A stretch of 64,000 nucleotides of DNA from Paraburkholderia aromaticivorans (GCF_012689525.1 NZ_CP051516.1:3410001-3474000), one strand, 5' to 3'; counted from the stretch's first letter, positions 8,963 through 18,434 are shown. Notes: generated by a model from the sequence alone, not told the origin. A program made the numbers and translations.

Positions 8963-10756
8963 TTATTTGTCTTCGACACGCAGGATCGCGAGGAAAGCCT
9001 CTTGCGGAATCTCGACCGATCCCACCTGCTTCATTCGCTTCTTGCCTGCCTTTTGCTTTTCCAGCAGCTTCTTCTTACGCGAGATATCGCCGCCGTAGCA
9101 TTTTGCCAGCACGTTCTTACGCAACGCTTTAATGTTCTCGCGCGCAATAATGTTCGCGCCGATGGTGGCCTGAATCGCGACGTCGTACATTTGACGCGGA
9201 ATCAGTTCACGCATTTTCGACGCCACTTCGCGGCCGCGATACTGGCTTTGCGAACGGTGCACGATGACCGACAGCGCGTCGACCTTGTCGCCGTTGATCA
9301 GCATGTCGACCTTCACGACGTCTGCCGCGCGGTATTCCTTGAACTCGTAATCCATCGACGCATAGCCGCGCGAAATCGACTTCAGACGATCGAAGAAATC
9401 GAGCACGACTTCGCCCATCGGGATTTCGTAGGTCAACTGCACTTGACGACCGTGATACTGCATGTTGATCTGCGAGCCACGCTTTTGCGTGCACAGCGTG
9501 ATCACCGAGCCGACGTAGTCTTGCGGCATGTACAGATTCACGGTGACGATCGGCTCACGCACTTCTTCGATCTTCGACGGCTCCGGCATCTTGGCCGGAT
9601 TTTCGACCATTAGAATCGTGCCGTCGCGCTGCAGGACTTCGTAGACCACGGTCGGCGCCGTGGTGATCAGGTCCATGTCGAACTCGCGCTCGAGACGTTC
9701 CTGCACGATCTCCATATGCAACAGGCCCAGGAAGCCGCAACGGAAACCGAAGCCGAGCGCTTGCGACACTTCCGGCTCGTACATGAGCGAGGCGTCGTTC
9801 AGTTTCAGTTTTTCCAGCGAGTCACGCAGCGCGTCGTACTGGTTTGCTTCGACCGGATAGAGACCGGCGAACACCTGCGGCTTCACTTCCTTGAAACCCG
9901 GCAGCGGCTCGGCGGCCGGACGGTTCACCAGCGTGACCGTGTCGCCCACCTTCGCCGCGGCCAATTCCTTGATGCCGGCGATGATGAAGCCCACTTGCCC
10001 GGCCGATAGCGATTCGAGGTCTTTCGACTTCGGCGTGAACACGCCGACATGCTCGACCGGATACTGCGCGCCGGTCGCCATCATGCGGATCTTGTCCTTG
10101 GGACGCAGCGTGCCGTTGACGATACGCACCAGCATCACGACGCCGACGTAGTTGTCGAACCACGAGTCGATGATCAGCGCCTGCAACGGCGCTTCCGGAT
10201 CGCCCTTGGGCGGCGGCACTTTGGCGATCAGCGCTTCGAGCACGTCTTCGACGCCGAGGCCGGTCTTCGCGCTGCAACGCGTGGCGTCCGTTGCGTCGAT
10301 GCCGATCACGTCTTCGATTTCGGCGATCGCGTTTTCAGGGTTCGCCGCCGGCAGATCGATCTTGTTGAGCACCGGAATCACGTCGACGCCGAGTTCGATC
10401 GCCGTGTAGCAGTTGGCGACGGTTTGCGCTTCCACGCCCTGGCTCGCGTCGACGACCAGCAACGCGCCCTCGCATGCGGACAGCGAGCGGCTGACTTCGT
10501 ACGAGAAGTCGACGTGGCCCGGCGTGTCGATCATGTTCAGGTTGTAGACTTGCCCGTCACGGGCCTTGTACGTCAATGCGGCGGTTTGTGCCTTGATGGT
10601 GATGCCGCGCTCGCGTTCGAGATCCATCGAATCGAGCACTTGAGATTCCATCTCGCGGTCGGACAGGCCGCCGCAGATCTGGATGATGCGATCGGCGAGC
10701 GTCGACTTGCCATGGTCGATGTGCGCAATGATCGAGAAGTTACGAATATGATCCAT
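8963..10756 (-). CDS. lepA: Elongation factor 4 (LepA), back-translocating GTPase
   Basis: LepA is a ribosome-binding translational GTPase related to EF-G. The 597-residue protein matches E. coli LepA in length (599). It starts [19 protein letters not shown], including the P-loop, has the switch-II motif DTPGHVDF and the G4 motif NKIDLP, and ends in the LepA-specific domain with [18 protein letters not shown] and [21 protein letters not shown] terminator-like hairpin with a U-tract ends only 16 bases before its ATG, so expression may depend on read-through or on a promoter close to that hairpin. Confidence 0.97.
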   Translation of the reverse strand: MDHIRNFSIIAHIDHGKSTLADRIIQICGGLSDREMESQVLDSMDLERERGITIKAQTAALTYKARDGQVYNLNMIDTPGHVDFSYEVSRSLSACEGALLVVDASQGVEAQTVANCYTAIELGVDVIPVLNKIDLPAANPENAIAEIEDVIGIDATDATRCSAKTGLGVEDVLEALIAKVPPPKGDPEAPLQALIIDSWFDNYVGVVMLVRIVNGTLRPKDKIRMMATGAQYPVEHVGVFTPKSKDLESLSAGQVGFIIAGIKELAAAKVGDTVTLVNRPAAEPLPGFKEVKPQVFAGLYPVEANQYDALRDSLEKLKLNDASLMYEPEVSQALGFGFRCGFLGLLHMEIVQERLEREFDMDLITTAPTVVYEVLQRDGTILMVENPAKMPEPSKIEEVREPIVTVNLYMPQDYVGSVITLCTQKRGSQINMQYHGRQVQLTYEIPMGEVVLDFFDRLKSISRGYASMDYEFKEYRAADVVKVDMLINGDKVDALSVIVHRSQSQYRGREVASKMRELIPRQMYDVAIQATIGANIIARENIKALRKNVLAKCYGGDISRKKKLLEKQKAGKKRMKQVGSVEIPQEAFLAILRVEDK

Positions 10757-10772
10757 TTAGTGCCGATCAAGC

Positions 10773-10809
10773 AAAAAAGGCGCGCTCGGACAATAGCGGA
10801 GCACGCCTT
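10773..10809 (-). terminator. Terminator-like hairpin just upstream of lepA
   Basis: On the minus strand a 9-bp stem with one mismatch (GAGCACGCC, plus-strand 10799-10807, pairs with GGCGCGCTC, 10779-10787) is followed by six T residues (10773-10778). It lies after the mucD-glutaredoxin genes and only 16 bases before the lepA ATG, so it may be an end for the sigma-E operon or an attenuator for lepA. Confidence 0.65.
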
Positions 10810-10961
10810 GTAAGTAGGTGAAAAACCTATCTATTTTAGCCGAAAAGGCCCTCGCCCGGCGCATCTTGCGAAGCTCGGGCGGAAAAGACGGCTCGGGAGA
10901 AGCGTGAAACGTAGTGTGGACGGCGCGGCGTTGGCGCTGTGTTCGAAGCCTTCAGCCAGGC

Positions 10962-11225
10962 TCAGGGCGTGGCCGCAACCCGTGCGGCGAGCGCGGCACG
11001 AACCCGCGCTTCGTCGAAGTGATAGTGACACAGTTCGACGCCGTCGCAGACCAGAACCGGCACCAGTTCGTTGTAACGGGCTTCCAGCAAGGGATCGGTG
11101 TCGACGTCGATCACCTCGACCTGCGCGCCGAATTCGGCCAGCAAGGGGTCGAGCGCGGCACGCAAGTCGTCGCAAAGGTGGCACCACGCGCGCCCGTAGA
11201 GCGTGAGCGGCGCCGCCCTCGTCAT
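10962..11225 (-). CDS. Glutaredoxin-like thioredoxin-fold protein
   Basis: An 87-residue protein of the small glutaredoxin-like group (DUF836 type) commonly found beside mucD and lepA in beta- and gammaproteobacteria. It has a first strand LTLYGRAWC, a redox motif CHLC at 15-18, the middle strand EVIDVDTDP and the cis-proline segment NELVPVLVCDG, as expected for a thioredoxin fold. A disulfide-exchange role is inferred from the CxxC motif; the partner is unknown. Its ATG overlaps the mucD stop (ATGA), so it belongs to the rpoE-rseA-rseB-mucD operon, and a terminator-like hairpin follows. Confidence 0.75.
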   Translation of the reverse strand: MTRAAPLTLYGRAWCHLCDDLRAALDPLLAEFGAQVEVIDVDTDPLLEARYNELVPVLVCDGVELCHYHFDEARVRAALAARVAATP

Positions 11226-12730
11226 TTCTGGACGCTGCGCGGGCGGACCGGCACGAACTGCGTGTTCTCGCCGCGGCGAACCAGCAACGCGACCATCTTC
11301 TGCGGATCGAGGTGCGAGCTTACCTCGTCGAATTGCTTCGCACTGGTGATGTCCGTATCGCCCACCCGTAGGATGATGTCGCCCTTTTGCAGGCCGACGC
11401 GCGCTGCGGGACCATCCGCGGCGTCGATCTGCACACCGTTGTGCAACTTCAGCGCTTTCAGCTGATCGGCCGGAATATCGCTGACGGCCACACCCAGCGC
11501 GTTCGTGGCGCGCTGCTTCGGCGGCTGCGGCTTCTTCTGATCCGCCTTGGCCGATTTATCCGGCTGCATCTCGGCGATCGTCACCGGCAGATCGCGCGTC
11601 TGGCCCTTGCGCCAGATCGTGATCGTCGACTTGGTGCCCGGCTTGGTGTCGCCGACCATGCGCGGCAGGTCCGTTGCCGTATCTACCGAATGGCCGTTGA
11701 ACTTCAGGATGATGTCGCCCGGCTGCACGCCGGCCTTATCCGCCGGGCCGCCCGGTTCGACGCTGCTGACCAGCGCGCCCTGCGCCTTCGGCAGGCCGAG
11801 CGAGTCGGCCACGTCTTTGGTCACTTCGCCGATCGCCACCGCGATCCGGCCGCGCACGACCTTGCCCGACGCCTTCAACTGATCGGCCACGCGCATGGCC
11901 TCGTCGATCGGAATCGCGAACGAGATGCCCATGAAACCGCCCGTGCGGCTGTAGATCTGCGAGTTGATGCCGATCACCTCGCCCTGCATGTTGATCAGCG
12001 GACCGCCCGAATTGCCCGGATTGACGGCCACGTCGGTCTGGATGAACGGCAGATAGTCGCCCGTATCGCGCCCCTTGGCGCTGACGATGCCGGCCGTCAC
12101 CGTGTTCTCGAGACCGAACGGCGAGCCGATTGCCACGACCCACTCGCCCACGCGCACCTTGTTCGAGTCGCCGATCGTGATGGTCGGCAGATTGGCGGCG
12201 CTGATCTTCACGACGGCAACGTCGGTCCGATCGTCCACGCCGATCAGCTTCGCCTTGAATTCGCGCTTGTCGGTGAGCGTGACGTAAATGGTGTCCGCGT
12301 CGTCGATGACGTGCGCGTTGGTCATCACGTAACCGTCCGCCGACAGAATGAAGCCCGAGCCGACGCCGCTGTTCTGCTCGGCATCGCTGTTATCCGGCAA
12401 GTCCTGGCTGCCGCCACTGCCGCCGTTGTCGCCGCCGCGCGGCGTACCGGGCGACTGCGGCGACTGCGGCAACGGAATGCCGAAGAAGCGCCGAAAAAAC
12501 TCCGACATGTCGCCGTCGTCCATGCCCGGCGGCAAACCGCCGCGAGCACCGCTGTTCGACACGCGTGTAGTCGTGCGAATGTTGACGACCGCCGGGCCGA
12601 CCTTGTCGACCAGATCAGTGAAGTCGGGCAGATTGGCGGCCGGAGCCGCCGACGCCGTATGCGGCACGAGCGGCAAACAAGCCGCTACCACCGCGGCCGC
12701 GAGGAATTTGCGCACCGAGAAAGTCGTCAT
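11222..12730 (-). CDS. mucD: Periplasmic serine protease MucD/DegQ-type (HtrA family)
   Basis: A 502-residue HtrA-family protease that degrades misfolded envelope proteins and dampens the sigma-E response. It has a cleavable signal peptide (about 1-28, ending TASA), then a trypsin-like domain with the triad in TNAHVIDDADTIYV (His), DDRTDVAVVKI (Asp) and NPGNSGGPLI (Ser), followed by two PDZ domains (about 290-380 and 410-495). A Gly/Ser/Asp-rich loop lies between about residues 85 and 125, corresponding to the HtrA LA-loop region. Position after rseB matches the algU-mucA-mucB-mucD order of Pseudomonas and relatives. Confidence 0.93.
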   Translation of the reverse strand: MTTFSVRKFLAAAVVAACLPLVPHTASAAPAANLPDFTDLVDKVGPAVVNIRTTTRVSNSGARGGLPPGMDDGDMSEFFRRFFGIPLPQSPQSPGTPRGGDNGGSGGSQDLPDNSDAEQNSGVGSGFILSADGYVMTNAHVIDDADTIYVTLTDKREFKAKLIGVDDRTDVAVVKISAANLPTITIGDSNKVRVGEWVVAIGSPFGLENTVTAGIVSAKGRDTGDYLPFIQTDVAVNPGNSGGPLINMQGEVIGINSQIYSRTGGFMGISFAIPIDEAMRVADQLKASGKVVRGRIAVAIGEVTKDVADSLGLPKAQGALVSSVEPGGPADKAGVQPGDIILKFNGHSVDTATDLPRMVGDTKPGTKSTITIWRKGQTRDLPVTIAEMQPDKSAKADQKKPQPPKQRATNALGVAVSDIPADQLKALKLHNGVQIDAADGPAARVGLQKGDIILRVGDTDITSAKQFDEVSSHLDPQKMVALLVRRGENTQFVPVRPRSVQK

Positions 12731-12765
12731 ATCGTAGCAAGCCGAGGGATTCAGGATTCGGAGGA

Positions 12766-13809
12766 TTACTTCGGAGCTTTGTATTCTATGGCAGACGCAA
12801 ATTGCTGCAGTGTGGTCTGGGGCACTTCACCAAGCAGAGTAATCCAGAAGTCGCCGCGACGCTTGACGAGCACGTGCGTGGCGCCGCTGCTTCCCGCGCC
12901 TTCCTTGCGCGTGTTGTTTTCGACCGGCTCGACGAACACCGAAATGGCCGCGAGGCCGTCTGAGAACACCGCCTGGTCCACCGGAATGGTCGGCTGACCC
13001 GGATCGCGCGCGGCCATGGGACGGCGCAGTTCACGAATCTTGCGGAAGCCCGGCACCGTCGGCGTGATCTGCCAGCCTTGCGCGGCCATGTCGACCGGCT
13101 CGACCGGCGGACGCACCACAGTCCAACCCGCCGTGTTACGAATACCGTTGACGATGCCGGTCTTGTCGACCGGCACGCCGATACGAATCTGGGAAAACGA
13201 CAGTTGCTCGAGCACCTGGCCATTCGGGTCGAGCGTCTGGGCACGCAGCAGGAGGCCGGTTTTCTTGTCGGCCCACAGCTTGTACGCAAAGCGATACGCG
13301 TCTTTCGGATCGAGTTCGATCACCTGGCTGTCGACGCCCGCGACGCGGTCGTCGACGAGCAGCTTGGGCTCGTAAACCGACAGCACCTGTTCGCCGCTCA
13401 CGGCCAGCAGCGCGGGGAACGAATCTTTGTTCTGACGTTTCTCGACGACGCACAGATGCCGCTCCGGCACGAACGTGTAGAGCTCCTCGTTATGACGCAG
13501 CATTTTGCGCGGCTTGCCGTCGAGGCTTTCGAGCTGCTCGAATTCGCCGTCTGTACGGGTCGCGTAGTGCGCGATCCGCGACGTCTGAACGAAATTGCCG
13601 CGCTGATAGACGAACGCGCCCTCGTAATTTTGCTGTTGCGCGGCCTGATGGATGCGATCGAGCAGATCCGCGGCCGTGCGACGGGCAACGAGCGGATCGT
13701 CGGTTTGTGCAAAGACCCGCGGTGTAGCGGACAACAATACGGCTGCGCAGAACAGAAATGCCGGCAGCCGCCCCCAGATAGTCGTTTTATTCAACCGCGG
13801 AGTCTGCAT
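12766..13809 (-). CDS. rseB: Sigma-E regulatory periplasmic protein RseB/MucB
   Basis: RseB binds the periplasmic part of the anti-sigma factor RseA and shields it from proteolysis until mislocalised lipids or lipopolysaccharide displace it. The 347-residue protein has a signal peptide (about 1-35, ending VFA), then the large LolA-like domain with NYEGAFVYQRG and the C-terminal domain with FSDGLAAISVFVEP and LVKRRGDFWITLLGEVP, all typical of MucB/RseB. The ATG at 13809 lies four bases after the rseA stop. The cysteine in ERHLCVVEK is isolated. Confidence 0.93.
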   Translation of the reverse strand: MQTPRLNKTTIWGRLPAFLFCAAVLLSATPRVFAQTDDPLVARRTAADLLDRIHQAAQQQNYEGAFVYQRGNFVQTSRIAHYATRTDGEFEQLESLDGKPRKMLRHNEELYTFVPERHLCVVEKRQNKDSFPALLAVSGEQVLSVYEPKLLVDDRVAGVDSQVIELDPKDAYRFAYKLWADKKTGLLLRAQTLDPNGQVLEQLSFSQIRIGVPVDKTGIVNGIRNTAGWTVVRPPVEPVDMAAQGWQITPTVPGFRKIRELRRPMAARDPGQPTIPVDQAVFSDGLAAISVFVEPVENNTRKEGAGSSGATHVLVKRRGDFWITLLGEVPQTTLQQFASAIEYKAPK

Positions 13810-13813
13810 CAAA

Positions 13814-14440
13814 CTATTGGCCTTGCGTAGAAACTGCGGCAGCGCGAATCAGCGGCATCGAGCCCGGCATGACCGGTTGTTGCGCGAATTGCTGGTGAGC
13901 TTCCAGATACTGGTCGAGACTGGCGTCGCGAATGATATTGGCATCTTGCGCGACCGGCTGGACCGTTGCTGTCGGCGCCATAGCCACGCGTTGCAGCGCA
14001 TCGCCATGCGACTGAACCGACGCGATCTGCGCCGAGCCCGCGCCGCCCGGTACGCCTTGCAATTGCGGCACGACGATCCACGTCAGTGTGGCGGCCGCAG
14101 CCGCGACGGCAAAAGCCGGCACGACACGGCGGCGCAGCGCCAGCAAACGACGCGCGACCGGCATGGCGGCGGGCGCCAGCACGTGCGGCTCGTTGTCGAG
14201 GCGCGCGGCAAAACCGCTCAGGAACGCGCTGCTCGCCGCCGGGCTGACCGCCAGATCGTCGGAACGCAACGCGTCGCCGATCAGGTGATAGCTCGACCAG
14301 GCGGCGCGATCCTCGCCATTCAGCCCGGAAATAAACGTGTCCAGATTCAGATGCTCTTCGCCGAACAGCTCACCGTCGACAAAAGCGGATAGACGCTCGC
14401 CGCGCGAGCTGGCTTGCGATTGCATCGATACCGACCCCAT
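13814..14440 (-). CDS. rseA: Anti-sigma-E factor RseA/MucA
   Basis: RseA is a single-pass inner-membrane protein whose cytoplasmic N-terminus holds sigma-E inactive. The 208-residue product starts with the conserved anti-sigma region (RGERLSAFVDGEL, then WSSYHLIGDALRSDD), has one hydrophobic segment (about residues 110-130, AFAVAAAAATLTWIVV) and a low-complexity periplasmic part. The ATG at 14440 is chosen because GGGGAG lies four bases upstream; an in-frame ATG at 14452 has no good ribosome-binding site. It follows rpoE by 83 bases and precedes rseB by four, the standard regulatory cassette. Confidence 0.9.
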   Translation of the reverse strand: MGSVSMQSQASSRGERLSAFVDGELFGEEHLNLDTFISGLNGEDRAAWSSYHLIGDALRSDDLAVSPAASSAFLSGFAARLDNEPHVLAPAAMPVARRLLALRRRVVPAFAVAAAAATLTWIVVPQLQGVPGGAGSAQIASVQSHGDALQRVAMAPTATVQPVAQDANIIRDASLDQYLEAHQQFAQQPVMPGSMPLIRAAAVSTQGQ

Positions 14441-14523
14441 GATGCTCCCCATCTTACAAATACCCCGTAGTGACACCACTAATCCAGATATTGCACCCGC
14501 GCCCCGTCCAACTGGCTGGTGGT

Positions 14524-15123
14524 TTACCAGCGCTTGCCTTCAGGTGTGTCAAGCAACGGACGCAATTTTGCCGCAATGGCTTCGCGAGCGCGGAAAATTC
14601 GTGATCTGACTGTGCCAATTGGGCAACCCATCATCTCAGCGATTTCCTCGTAGCTCAAACCTTCAATTTCACGAAGAGTAATGGCGGTGCGCAACTCTTC
14701 CGGTAAAACCGCCATCGCAGCATTGACCGTCTCAGCGATCTGCTTGCTCATCAACATCGACTCAGGCGTGTTGATATCCCTTAGTTGGTCCGCGTCCGAG
14801 AAAGTTTCAGCTTCTTCAGCATCTGCTTCGGTCGAGGTCGGCGCGCGCCGCCCTTGGGTCGCAAGGTAGTTCTTTGCCGTGTTGACGGCAATCCGGTACA
14901 ACCACGTATAAAAGGCCGATTCTCCGCGAAACTGCGGCAACGCCCGGTACGCCTTGATAAAAGCGTCCTGAGCGACGTCTTCCACTTCGGCGGGGTCCCG
15001 CACGAGGCGCGAGATGAGCCGGAGAATCTTGCGGTGGTATTTGGAGACCAGAAGCTCGAACGCGGCCTTGTCGCCCTTCTGCACGCGCTCGACCAGCACC
15101 TGATCAATTTCTTTTTCGCTCAC
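14524..15123 (-). CDS. rpoE: ECF sigma factor RpoE/AlgU (sigma-E)
   Basis: A 199-residue ECF sigma factor directing the envelope-stress regulon. Region 2 is present as YHRKILRLISRLVRD, VEDVAQDAFIKAYRALPQF and FYTWLYRIAVNTAKNYL; region 4 as LPEELRTAITLREIEGLSYEEIA and MGCPIGTVRSRIFRAREAI. The fit to E. coli RpoE and Pseudomonas AlgU is close along the whole length. It heads the rpoE-rseA-rseB-mucD-glutaredoxin series. The 101-base upstream gap carries four 9-bp tandem repeats, but I did not find a convincing sigma-E autoregulatory promoter there. Confidence 0.97.
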   Translation of the reverse strand: MSEKEIDQVLVERVQKGDKAAFELLVSKYHRKILRLISRLVRDPAEVEDVAQDAFIKAYRALPQFRGESAFYTWLYRIAVNTAKNYLATQGRRAPTSTEADAEEAETFSDADQLRDINTPESMLMSKQIAETVNAAMAVLPEELRTAITLREIEGLSYEEIAEMMGCPIGTVRSRIFRAREAIAAKLRPLLDTPEGKRW

Positions 15124-15190
15124 CTGATAAATCCGTTAACTATAGGGCGCATGGCGGGGCACCATTGTAGCGTTCCCGTCATCTGGGCAC

Positions 15191-15226
15191 GTTACGCCGG
15201 TAACAGCGGTTACAGTCGTTACAGTC
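15191..15226. repeat. Four 9-bp tandem repeats upstream of rpoE
   Basis: The units GTTACGCCG, GTAACAGCG, GTTACAGTC and GTTACAGTC follow each other without gaps between the stop of the YgfX-like gene and rpoE. The pentamer GTTAC/GTAAC recurs every 9 bases, at 15191, 15200, 15209 and 15218. They could be clustered regulator-binding sites or a simple slippage product. Confidence 0.6.
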
Positions 15227-15713
15227 AGGCGCCGGCGCCACGCCGGCCCAGCACGGCCAGCTCCCGGAAGATGGGTGCCGGGAGCGCGTCGGCGGCAAGC
15301 AGCAGAGTGCGTGAGCGGCCCTGTTCCGGCATCAGCGCCAGAATCAGCAAGCGGCCGCTCCACTGCGAACAACCGGCGATGCGGCCTTGCGCCAGCAGCG
15401 AGCCTGTCCGACCCCAGACAGACAAGCCGTCCGGCCCGATTTTCAGCGCGACGGGCTGCGCGCGCTCATACCGAAGCGCGCAAAGCGCGAGCCATGCCCA
15501 CACGGCGAGCGTCAACGGAATCGCCTGCCACGCACCCAGATGCGACGCGAGGCAAGCAAAGACAGCCGACGTCGCCGTCAGAACGAAAACCCCCAACGCA
15601 GCCCAGACGGCGACGGAGCGCCGCAGCGCAATCCGCTGCGGCGCTCCGTCGGGCGTGGCCGATTCAGGGGAAAGCGCCGGCAGAGCCGGCGCCGTCGACT
15701 GGCGCGTCACCAA
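15225..15713 (-). CDS. YgfX-like small inner-membrane protein
   Basis: A 162-residue protein with two adjacent membrane segments (about 35-55 and 60-80) and a C-terminal soluble part containing a strand-rich stretch around ALKIGPDGLSVWG and a short SQWSGRLLILALMPE segment. The two-helix hairpin followed by a beta-rich domain resembles the YgfX/CptA family; no SdhE/CptB partner is next to it. It lies between fabF (11 bases upstream) and rpoE in the same direction, so it probably shares the fab transcript. Family assignment is tentative; an unrelated membrane protein of similar layout is possible. Confidence 0.55.
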   Translation of the reverse strand: MVTRQSTAPALPALSPESATPDGAPQRIALRRSVAVWAALGVFVLTATSAVFACLASHLGAWQAIPLTLAVWAWLALCALRYERAQPVALKIGPDGLSVWGRTGSLLAQGRIAGCSQWSGRLLILALMPEQGRSRTLLLAADALPAPIFRELAVLGRRGAGA

Positions 15714-15724
15714 CGATCAGGCGA

Positions 15725-16963
15725 TCAGGCGCGCTTGAAGACCAGCGTGCCGTTCGTGCCGCCGAACCCGAACGAGTTCTTCAGCGCGACGTCGATCTTC
15801 ATCTCCCGCGCGGTATTGGCGCAGTAGTCCAGGTCGCACGCCGGATCCTGATTGAAGATGTTGATCGTCGGCGGCGACACCTGATGATGCACGGCCAGCA
15901 CGGTGAACACCGACTCCAGACCGCCGGCGCCGCCCAGCAGGTGACCCGTCATCGACTTGGTCGAGTTCACGACCATGTCTTTGGCATGGTCGCCGAAAGC
16001 GCGCTTGATGCCGGTGGTTTCAGCCAGGTCGCCGAGCGGCGTGGACGTGCCGTGCGCGTTCAGGTAATTCACCTGATCCGTGTTGATGCCCGCGTTCTTC
16101 AGCGCGGCCAGCATGCAGCGGCGAGCGCCGTCGCCGTCTTCCAGCGGCGCGGTCATGTGATAGGCGTCGCCGCTCATCCCATAGCCGCTGACTTCGGCGT
16201 AAATCTTCGCGCCGCGTGCCTTCGCGTGTTCGTACTCTTCGAGCACCATCACGCCGGCACCCTCGCCCAGCACGAAACCGTCGCGATCCTTGTCCCACGG
16301 ACGGCTCGCGGTTGCCGGATCGTCATTGCGTTGCGACAGCGCGCGCGCCGCCGCAAAGCCGCCGATACCGAGCGGCGACACGGTCGATTCCGCACCGCCC
16401 GCGATCATCACGTCGGCGTCACCGTATTCGATCAGGCGCGAAGCCTCGCCGATACAGTGCAGGCCCGTGGTACAAGCGGTGACGATCGCCAGATTCGGAC
16501 CCTTGATGCCGAACTTGATCGACAGATGGCCCGAGATCATGTTGATGATCGACGCAGGCACGAAGAACGGCGAAATACGGCGCGGGCCGCGATTGAGCAG
16601 TTCGGTTTGCGTCACTTCGATCATCGGCAAACCACCGATGCCCGAACCGACCACCACGCCGATACGCTCCGAATTCTCGTCGGTGACTTCGAGACCGCTG
16701 TCCTGCATCGCCTGGATGCCTGCAGCCACGCCGTAATGGATGAACGTATCCATGTGGCGCGCTTCCTTACCGGGGATGTAGTCCTCGATATTGAAGCCCT
16801 TCACCTCGCCGGCGAAACGAGTCGAGAAGTTCGACGCATCGAACTTCGTGATATTGGCAATACCCGACTTGCCGGCGACCAGATTGGCCCAGCCGTCGGC
16901 AACATTATTGCCAACAGGCGAAATCAGCCCCAGGCCTGTAACAACAACACGACGGCGGCTCAC
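15725..16963 (-). CDS. fabF: 3-oxoacyl-[acyl-carrier-protein] synthase II
   Basis: FabF condenses malonyl-ACP with long acyl-ACP in fatty-acid elongation, including the step leading to cis-vaccenate. The 412-residue protein shows the thiolase-fold triad: cysteine in [12 protein letters not shown], histidines in [11 protein letters not shown] and [15 protein letters not shown], plus the C-terminal [14 protein letters not shown]. The start is taken as GTG at 16963, giving [16 protein letters not shown] lies five bases upstream, and longer in-frame starts would add residues not seen in the family. A terminator-like hairpin separates it from acpP, suggesting lower expression than acpP. Confidence 0.96.
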   Translation of the reverse strand: MSRRRVVVTGLGLISPVGNNVADGWANLVAGKSGIANITKFDASNFSTRFAGEVKGFNIEDYIPGKEARHMDTFIHYGVAAGIQAMQDSGLEVTDENSERIGVVVGSGIGGLPMIEVTQTELLNRGPRRISPFFVPASIINMISGHLSIKFGIKGPNLAIVTACTTGLHCIGEASRLIEYGDADVMIAGGAESTVSPLGIGGFAAARALSQRNDDPATASRPWDKDRDGFVLGEGAGVMVLEEYEHAKARGAKIYAEVSGYGMSGDAYHMTAPLEDGDGARRCMLAALKNAGINTDQVNYLNAHGTSTPLGDLAETTGIKRAFGDHAKDMVVNSTKSMTGHLLGGAGGLESVFTVLAVHHQVSPPTINIFNQDPACDLDYCANTAREMKIDVALKNSFGFGGTNGTLVFKRA

Positions 16964-16983
16964 GGTAACCCCTTTTTCATAGA

Positions 16984-17039
16984 TGACAAAAGCAAAAGCC
17001 ACAGCGGCCACAGGAACCTGCCCTGTGTGCCCTGTGGCT
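16984..17039 (-). terminator. Attenuator-like hairpin between acpP and fabF
   Basis: On the minus strand AGCCACAG (plus 17032-17039) pairs with CTGTGGCT (plus 16997-17004), with a second nested stem of CACAGG/CCTGTG type inside, followed by TTTGCTTTTGTC. This looks like an intrinsic terminator inside the fab operon, likely partial, placed so that acpP transcripts exceed fabF transcripts. Confidence 0.65.
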
Positions 17040-17195
17040 GTTTAACTCGGCAATCGCGCGAAAACTTGCGCTGTCGACATCGCTGGCTCCTGCTTGGCAA
17101 AACGCGCGGCAAAAAGCACCAACCCCGCTGGCGTCGGCAACCGACACGGCAGGGCGTCATACGCCGCCAACGCAGAAACGCGGGCGCGAATGACC

Positions 17196-17435
17196 TTAGG
17201 CCTTGACGTTCGCGCGAGCGTAGTCGATCGCTTGCTGAACGGTGGTGATCTTCTCGGCTTCTTCATCCGGAATTTCCATGCCGAATTCGTCTTCGAGGGC
17301 CATCACGAGTTCAACGGTGTCGAGCGAGTCGGCGCCGAGGTCGTTCACGAACGAAGCTTCGTTCTTGATCTCAGCTTCTGCAACGCCCAGTTGTTCTGCG
17401 ACGATCTTCTTGACGCGCTGTTCGATATTGTCCAT
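17196..17435 (-). CDS. acpP: Acyl carrier protein
   Basis: ACP carries growing acyl chains on a phosphopantetheine attached to serine 37 in the motif [10 protein letters not shown]. The acidic four-helix protein of 79 residues is of standard length and composition ([23 protein letters not shown]). The ATG at 17435 has a strong GGAGGGG Shine-Dalgarno sequence, whereas longer in-frame starts would add a non-family extension. It lies between fabG and fabF; AcpS encoded at 3586-4008 activates it. Confidence 0.97.
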
Positions 17436-17585
17436 TACCCCTCCAAGGGAAAAGAAGTTCAAAAATACAGGTGCGCGCATTTTATCAGGTTTGACCCGGC
17501 AAAAAAGCGGCGCATCGGGTTGCTGTCAAGGCATGCGCCTTACGCATTACAAACGCATCAAGGCGCGGATAGTAACCGAATTTGG

Positions 17586-18335
17586 TTACGACATGTACAT
17601 TCCGCCGTTCACATGCAGTGTCGTGCCGGTGATATAGCCGGCTTGCGGCGATGCCAGAAACGCCACGGCGTGCGCAATATCTTCCGGGCTGCCGAGGCGG
17701 CCCAGCGGAATCTGTGTCTTCAGCGCCGCTTGCCGCTCTTCCGGCAGATTCTTGGTCATGTCGGTATCGATGAAGCCCGGTGCGACGCAATTCACCGTGA
17801 TGCCGCGGCTGCCGATCTCGCGCGCAAGCGCGCGCGTCATGCCTGCGACACCCGCTTTCGCGGCGGCGTAATTGATCTGCCCAGGGTTGCCGGCCGAGCC
17901 GACCACCGACGTGATGTTGATGATGCGGCCGCCCTTCGCCTTCATCATGGGACGCAGCACCGCGCGCGACAGACGGAATACCGACTTGAGGTTGGTGTCG
18001 ATCACCGCGTCCCAATCGTCGTCCTTCATGCGCATGGCGAGTTGATCCTGCGTGATGCCGGCGTTGTTCACCAGCACGTGCAGCGCGCCGAATTCCTTCA
18101 CCGTGCCGTCAATCAGCGCTTCCGCCGCGGCCGCGTCGTTGACGTTGAGCACCGCGCCGCGACCGTTCACGCCGGCTGCGTTAAACGCCTCGCTGATGGC
18201 GGCCGCGCCGCTTTCGCTGGTCGCCGTGCCGATCACCGTCGCGCCCTGGCGCGCCAGTTCCATCGCGATCGCACGGCCAATGCCACGCGAAGCGCCAGTG
18301 ACGATTGCGATCTGCTTGTCGAGAGTCTTTTCCAT
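17586..18335 (-). CDS. fabG: 3-oxoacyl-[acyl-carrier-protein] reductase
   Basis: FabG reduces 3-oxoacyl-ACP with NADPH, the first reduction in each elongation cycle. The 249-residue short-chain dehydrogenase has the cofactor motif TGASRGIGRAIA, NNAG (about residue 90), the catalytic serine in ITSVVGSAGNPGQ and the YAAAKAG active site, and ends in the family segment GGMYMS. It lies about 100 bases after fabD and 150 before acpP in the plsX-fabHDG-acpP-fabF cluster. Confidence 0.96.
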   Translation of the reverse strand: MEKTLDKQIAIVTGASRGIGRAIAMELARQGATVIGTATSESGAAAISEAFNAAGVNGRGAVLNVNDAAAAEALIDGTVKEFGALHVLVNNAGITQDQLAMRMKDDDWDAVIDTNLKSVFRLSRAVLRPMMKAKGGRIINITSVVGSAGNPGQINYAAAKAGVAGMTRALAREIGSRGITVNCVAPGFIDTDMTKNLPEERQAALKTQIPLGRLGSPEDIAHAVAFLASPQAGYITGTTLHVNGGMYMS

Positions 18336-18434
18336 CTGTCAGTCCGGATGCCCTTCGGAGGGCTGATTGATTCTGATGCGAAGTCCTGATGCCGTCGCGG
18401 AGCGCCTGCTACCAGGCGCCGCGCGACGTCGCGT

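Noticed and set aside
15124..15224. Sigma-E type autoregulatory promoter before rpoE
   Set aside because: A GGAAC-like element is present on the rpoE strand, but no -10 partner at the right spacing could be found.
15275..17206. 643-codon open frame opposite fabF
   Set aside because: It is Arg/His-rich shadow coding of fabF and the YgfX-like gene without any recognised motif.
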